A DNA stretch of 55,012 nt from positions 1 through 55,012 of the forward strand of contig LQXN01000004.1 in NCBI GenBank assembly GCA_001648575.1, given 5' to 3'. This document shows positions 53,648-55,012 of this stretch, one piece after another. This DNA comes from Sutcliffiella horikoshii DSM 8719. Its GTDB lineage: Bacteria > Bacillota > Bacilli > Bacillales > Bacillaceae_I. The translations under genes were made by a program, and so were the position numbers. Every line of letters begins with the position of its first letter. Position 1 is the stretch's first letter. The notes under the pieces were generated by a model. That model worked only from the letters and a program-made list of their open reading frames with translations. It did no database searches and was not told the origin of the DNA.

Positions 53648-53673
53648 AACAACGCAGCAAATCTGCGTTGTTT
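53648..53673. terminator. Terminator at the left end of E6
   Basis: AACAACGCAG-CAAAT-CTGCGTTGTT then T. It ends the 49-residue gene. No second copy is found on the right of E6. Confidence 0.85.
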
Positions 53674-53970
53674 CAGACTGTTGACAAAGCCCTAAATATT
53701 TTTAAATTTTGCATCCTGCTGTTGATCTTCGTTTCAGGCGCTTCGCATTTCGCGGGCGGTGCGGAAGCCTCCTCGGGCTTACGCCCTGCGGGGTCTTCTC
53801 TGTCCCTTCCTCCCGCAGAAGTCTGCGCGCCTTCCACTACGATCAACACTGGTTTTGCATATCTCAAAGTATAATCTTTAAAAACATTTGCAATACCCAA
53901 GTGATCTCGTATAAAGTGAAGCGCCAATTACTATAAAATTTTTAAATCTATAAGGTTTGTCGACACTCTG
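53674..53970. mobile_element. Repeat element E6 (297 bp), without a right terminator copy
   Basis: Starts CAGACTGTTGACAAAG and ends TTTGTCGACACTCTG. The core (GTTGATCTTCGTTTCAGGCGC to TACGATCAAC) is close to E4 and E5. About 80 bp of extra AT-rich sequence lies between the core and the right end. The right end abuts the stop codon of the small heat-shock gene (53973). Confidence 0.78.
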
Positions 53971-53972
53971 AG

Positions 53973-54437
53973 TTAGTCTTGGATATTAACCTTTTTTATG
54001 TTTTTCTTAGGTATGCGGATCTGTAATAAACCATCTCGATAATTTGCTTGCAGAGCATGCAGTTTCACATATGGCGGGACAGGGATCGTTCGTTTGGCTT
54101 GCTTCATTGAATAGCTGTTACTTATAAAATGAGTCGATTCATCAATCGTCTCTAACTGTTCTTCATTTTTGACCGAGATTGTTAAATATTTGTCAAAGGT
54201 TTCGATACTGATCTGTTCCTTTTTTATTCCAGGAAGCTTGCAGATTATAATAAGTTCTGTTGCAGTTTCCCTTGTTTCTACAGATAGGGAAGCCTCTGCA
54301 AAGGAGTTACCGAAAAAATCATCCATCTGTTGCAATAGACCTTTTATAGGGGAACTGCTGAAAAAAGCATCAATGGACGTCATTAGGTTGTTTTGGGTAG
54401 GTCTTTTCTGTGGTAGCTTTTCCTGCTCGTCTTTCAT
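53973..54437 (-). CDS. Small heat-shock protein (Hsp20/alpha-crystallin family)
   Basis: A 154-residue ATP-independent chaperone-type protein. The alpha-crystallin domain begins near SLSVETRETATELIIICKLPGIKKEQISI and ends in the signature YRDGLLQIRIPK. The N-terminal part is rich in Phe and Ser, as usual. In Bacillus such proteins include CotM- and CotP-like coat proteins; I cannot say which type this is. AAAGGAG precedes the ATG at 54437. Its stop lies 3 bp from E6. Confidence 0.9.
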   Translation of the reverse strand: MKDEQEKLPQKRPTQNNLMTSIDAFFSSSPIKGLLQQMDDFFGNSFAEASLSVETRETATELIIICKLPGIKKEQISIETFDKYLTISVKNEEQLETIDESTHFISNSYSMKQAKRTIPVPPYVKLHALQANYRDGLLQIRIPKKNIKKVNIQD

Positions 54438-54592
54438 GGAAATGCTCCTTTCTTACTCTTTATCATTACTATATTGAAATCGGCTTTCATGGGTTCCATC
54501 TTTTGTAATAGGATAAACGACAAAATTTTCATGGTAAGCGTGTTCAATGTATGATATTTTTGGAATTAAGAAGTTAAAAAAGGAAGTTTGAC

Positions 54593-55012
54593 ATGCATGT
54601 ATTAAAAAACACATATTTTCTAAAAGTACTAAAGGTCGTATTTCCATTGACGATCTTAATAGTTTTATACATTGAAGGAAAAAAGCAGATTCAGACGATA
54701 AACATGAATCTTGTAATGGCAAAAATCCGTGATATCGGATGGTTCTCATTTACTTGGTTGATTATCTTAGGGGTTCTGGCGGTTTCAACCATGATATTCT
54801 ATGATATGTTTGTCTCAAGACGCCTGAAGCTGAATATAGCGGAGAGAAAACTGATGGTTTACGGATTCTCTGCTAACTCCTTTGCGAATTTCTTAGGATT
54901 TGGCGGGTTTGCTGGTGTGGGGCTGAGAACGTTGTATTATCGTAAGTATACGGGTGATATGAAAGGTTTGCTGAAGAATGTAACCATCATTTTACCGTAT
55001 ATGTCTTTGTGG
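54593..55012 (+). CDS. mprF: Phosphatidylglycerol lysyltransferase/flippase MprF-like (5' part)
   Basis: The first 140 residues of an integral membrane protein that runs off the window. Hydrophobic segments VLKVVFPLTILIVLYI and WLIILGVLAVSTMIFYDMF match the N-terminal flippase half of MprF. GFGGFAGVGLRTLYYRKY is the family motif. MprF adds lysine to phosphatidylglycerol and flips it to the outer leaflet, reducing binding of cationic peptides. AAAGGAAG precedes the ATG. The catalytic C-terminal domain is not in view. Confidence 0.88.
   Translation, partial: MHVLKNTYFLKVLKVVFPLTILIVLYIEGKKQIQTINMNLVMAKIRDIGWFSFTWLIILGVLAVSTMIFYDMFVSRRLKLNIAERKLMVYGFSANSFANFLGFGGFAGVGLRTLYYRKYTGDMKGLLKNVTIILPYMSLW

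Noticed and set aside
54453-54749. 98-residue minus-strand open frame upstream of mprF
   Set aside because: It overlaps the mprF start and its promoter region on the opposite strand, lacks a ribosome binding site, and resembles no known protein.

Overview
The window is a chromosomal segment of a spore-forming member of the Bacillaceae. It has moderately low G+C, Bacillus-type ribosome binding sites, frequent GTG and TTG starts, a small acid-soluble spore protein gene (sspM), and a gene order that closely follows the Bacillus subtilis mtrB-to-yppG region. I do not assign a species. No rRNA, tRNA, CRISPR array, prophage or resistance gene was seen.

Layout. 1-3463: end of mtrB (TRAP), the menaquinone genes hepS-menG-hepT, then ndk with its own promoter. 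3622-4115: a purine-rich satellite. 4223-18068: cheR and the aromatic supraoperon aroC-aroB-aroH-trpEDCFBA-hisC-tyrA-aroA. The trp leader carries exactly eleven NAG triplets, an attenuator and a hairpin over the trpE Shine-Dalgarno, so both the TRAP regulator and its target lie here. 18200-26175: a degenerate amidohydrolase-like protein, ypiA, ypiB, a frameshifted ypiF, the menaquinol:cytochrome c reductase genes qcrABC, ypjA, ypjB and a zinc peptidase. 26251-26940: a 13-copy 52-bp tandem array. 27025-35980: ypjC (minus strand), ypjD, dapB, mgsA, the bacillithiol genes bshB1-bshA, cca, birA and panBCD, with a pan-type leader before panB. 36368-45570: a DinG homologue with a degenerate helicase, a ComEC-like MBL protein without metal ligands, ypmA, ypmB, aspB, asnS, dnaD, nth and ypoC. 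45757-49082 (minus strand): recU-ponA, with ponA frameshifted near its start. 49180-55012: yppC, sspM, yppD, yppE, yppF, yppG, several tiny hydrophilic (possibly spore) proteins, a small heat-shock protein and the start of mprF.

The most striking feature is a family of six short repeats (E1-E6: 5031, 36022, 45599, 50219, 51456, 53674). They have CAG...CTG ends and roughly 16-bp terminal inverted repeats. Five of the six sit between two copies of the same locus-specific intrinsic terminator hairpin, with exact or near-exact duplicates of about 20-25 bp. This looks like a non-autonomous mobile element that inserts at terminators and duplicates the whole hairpin. Two further puzzles are the identical slippery heptamer A-AAA-AAG at the point where ypiF and ponA each need a -1 shift, and three genes that keep long open frames while losing the catalytic motifs of their families.
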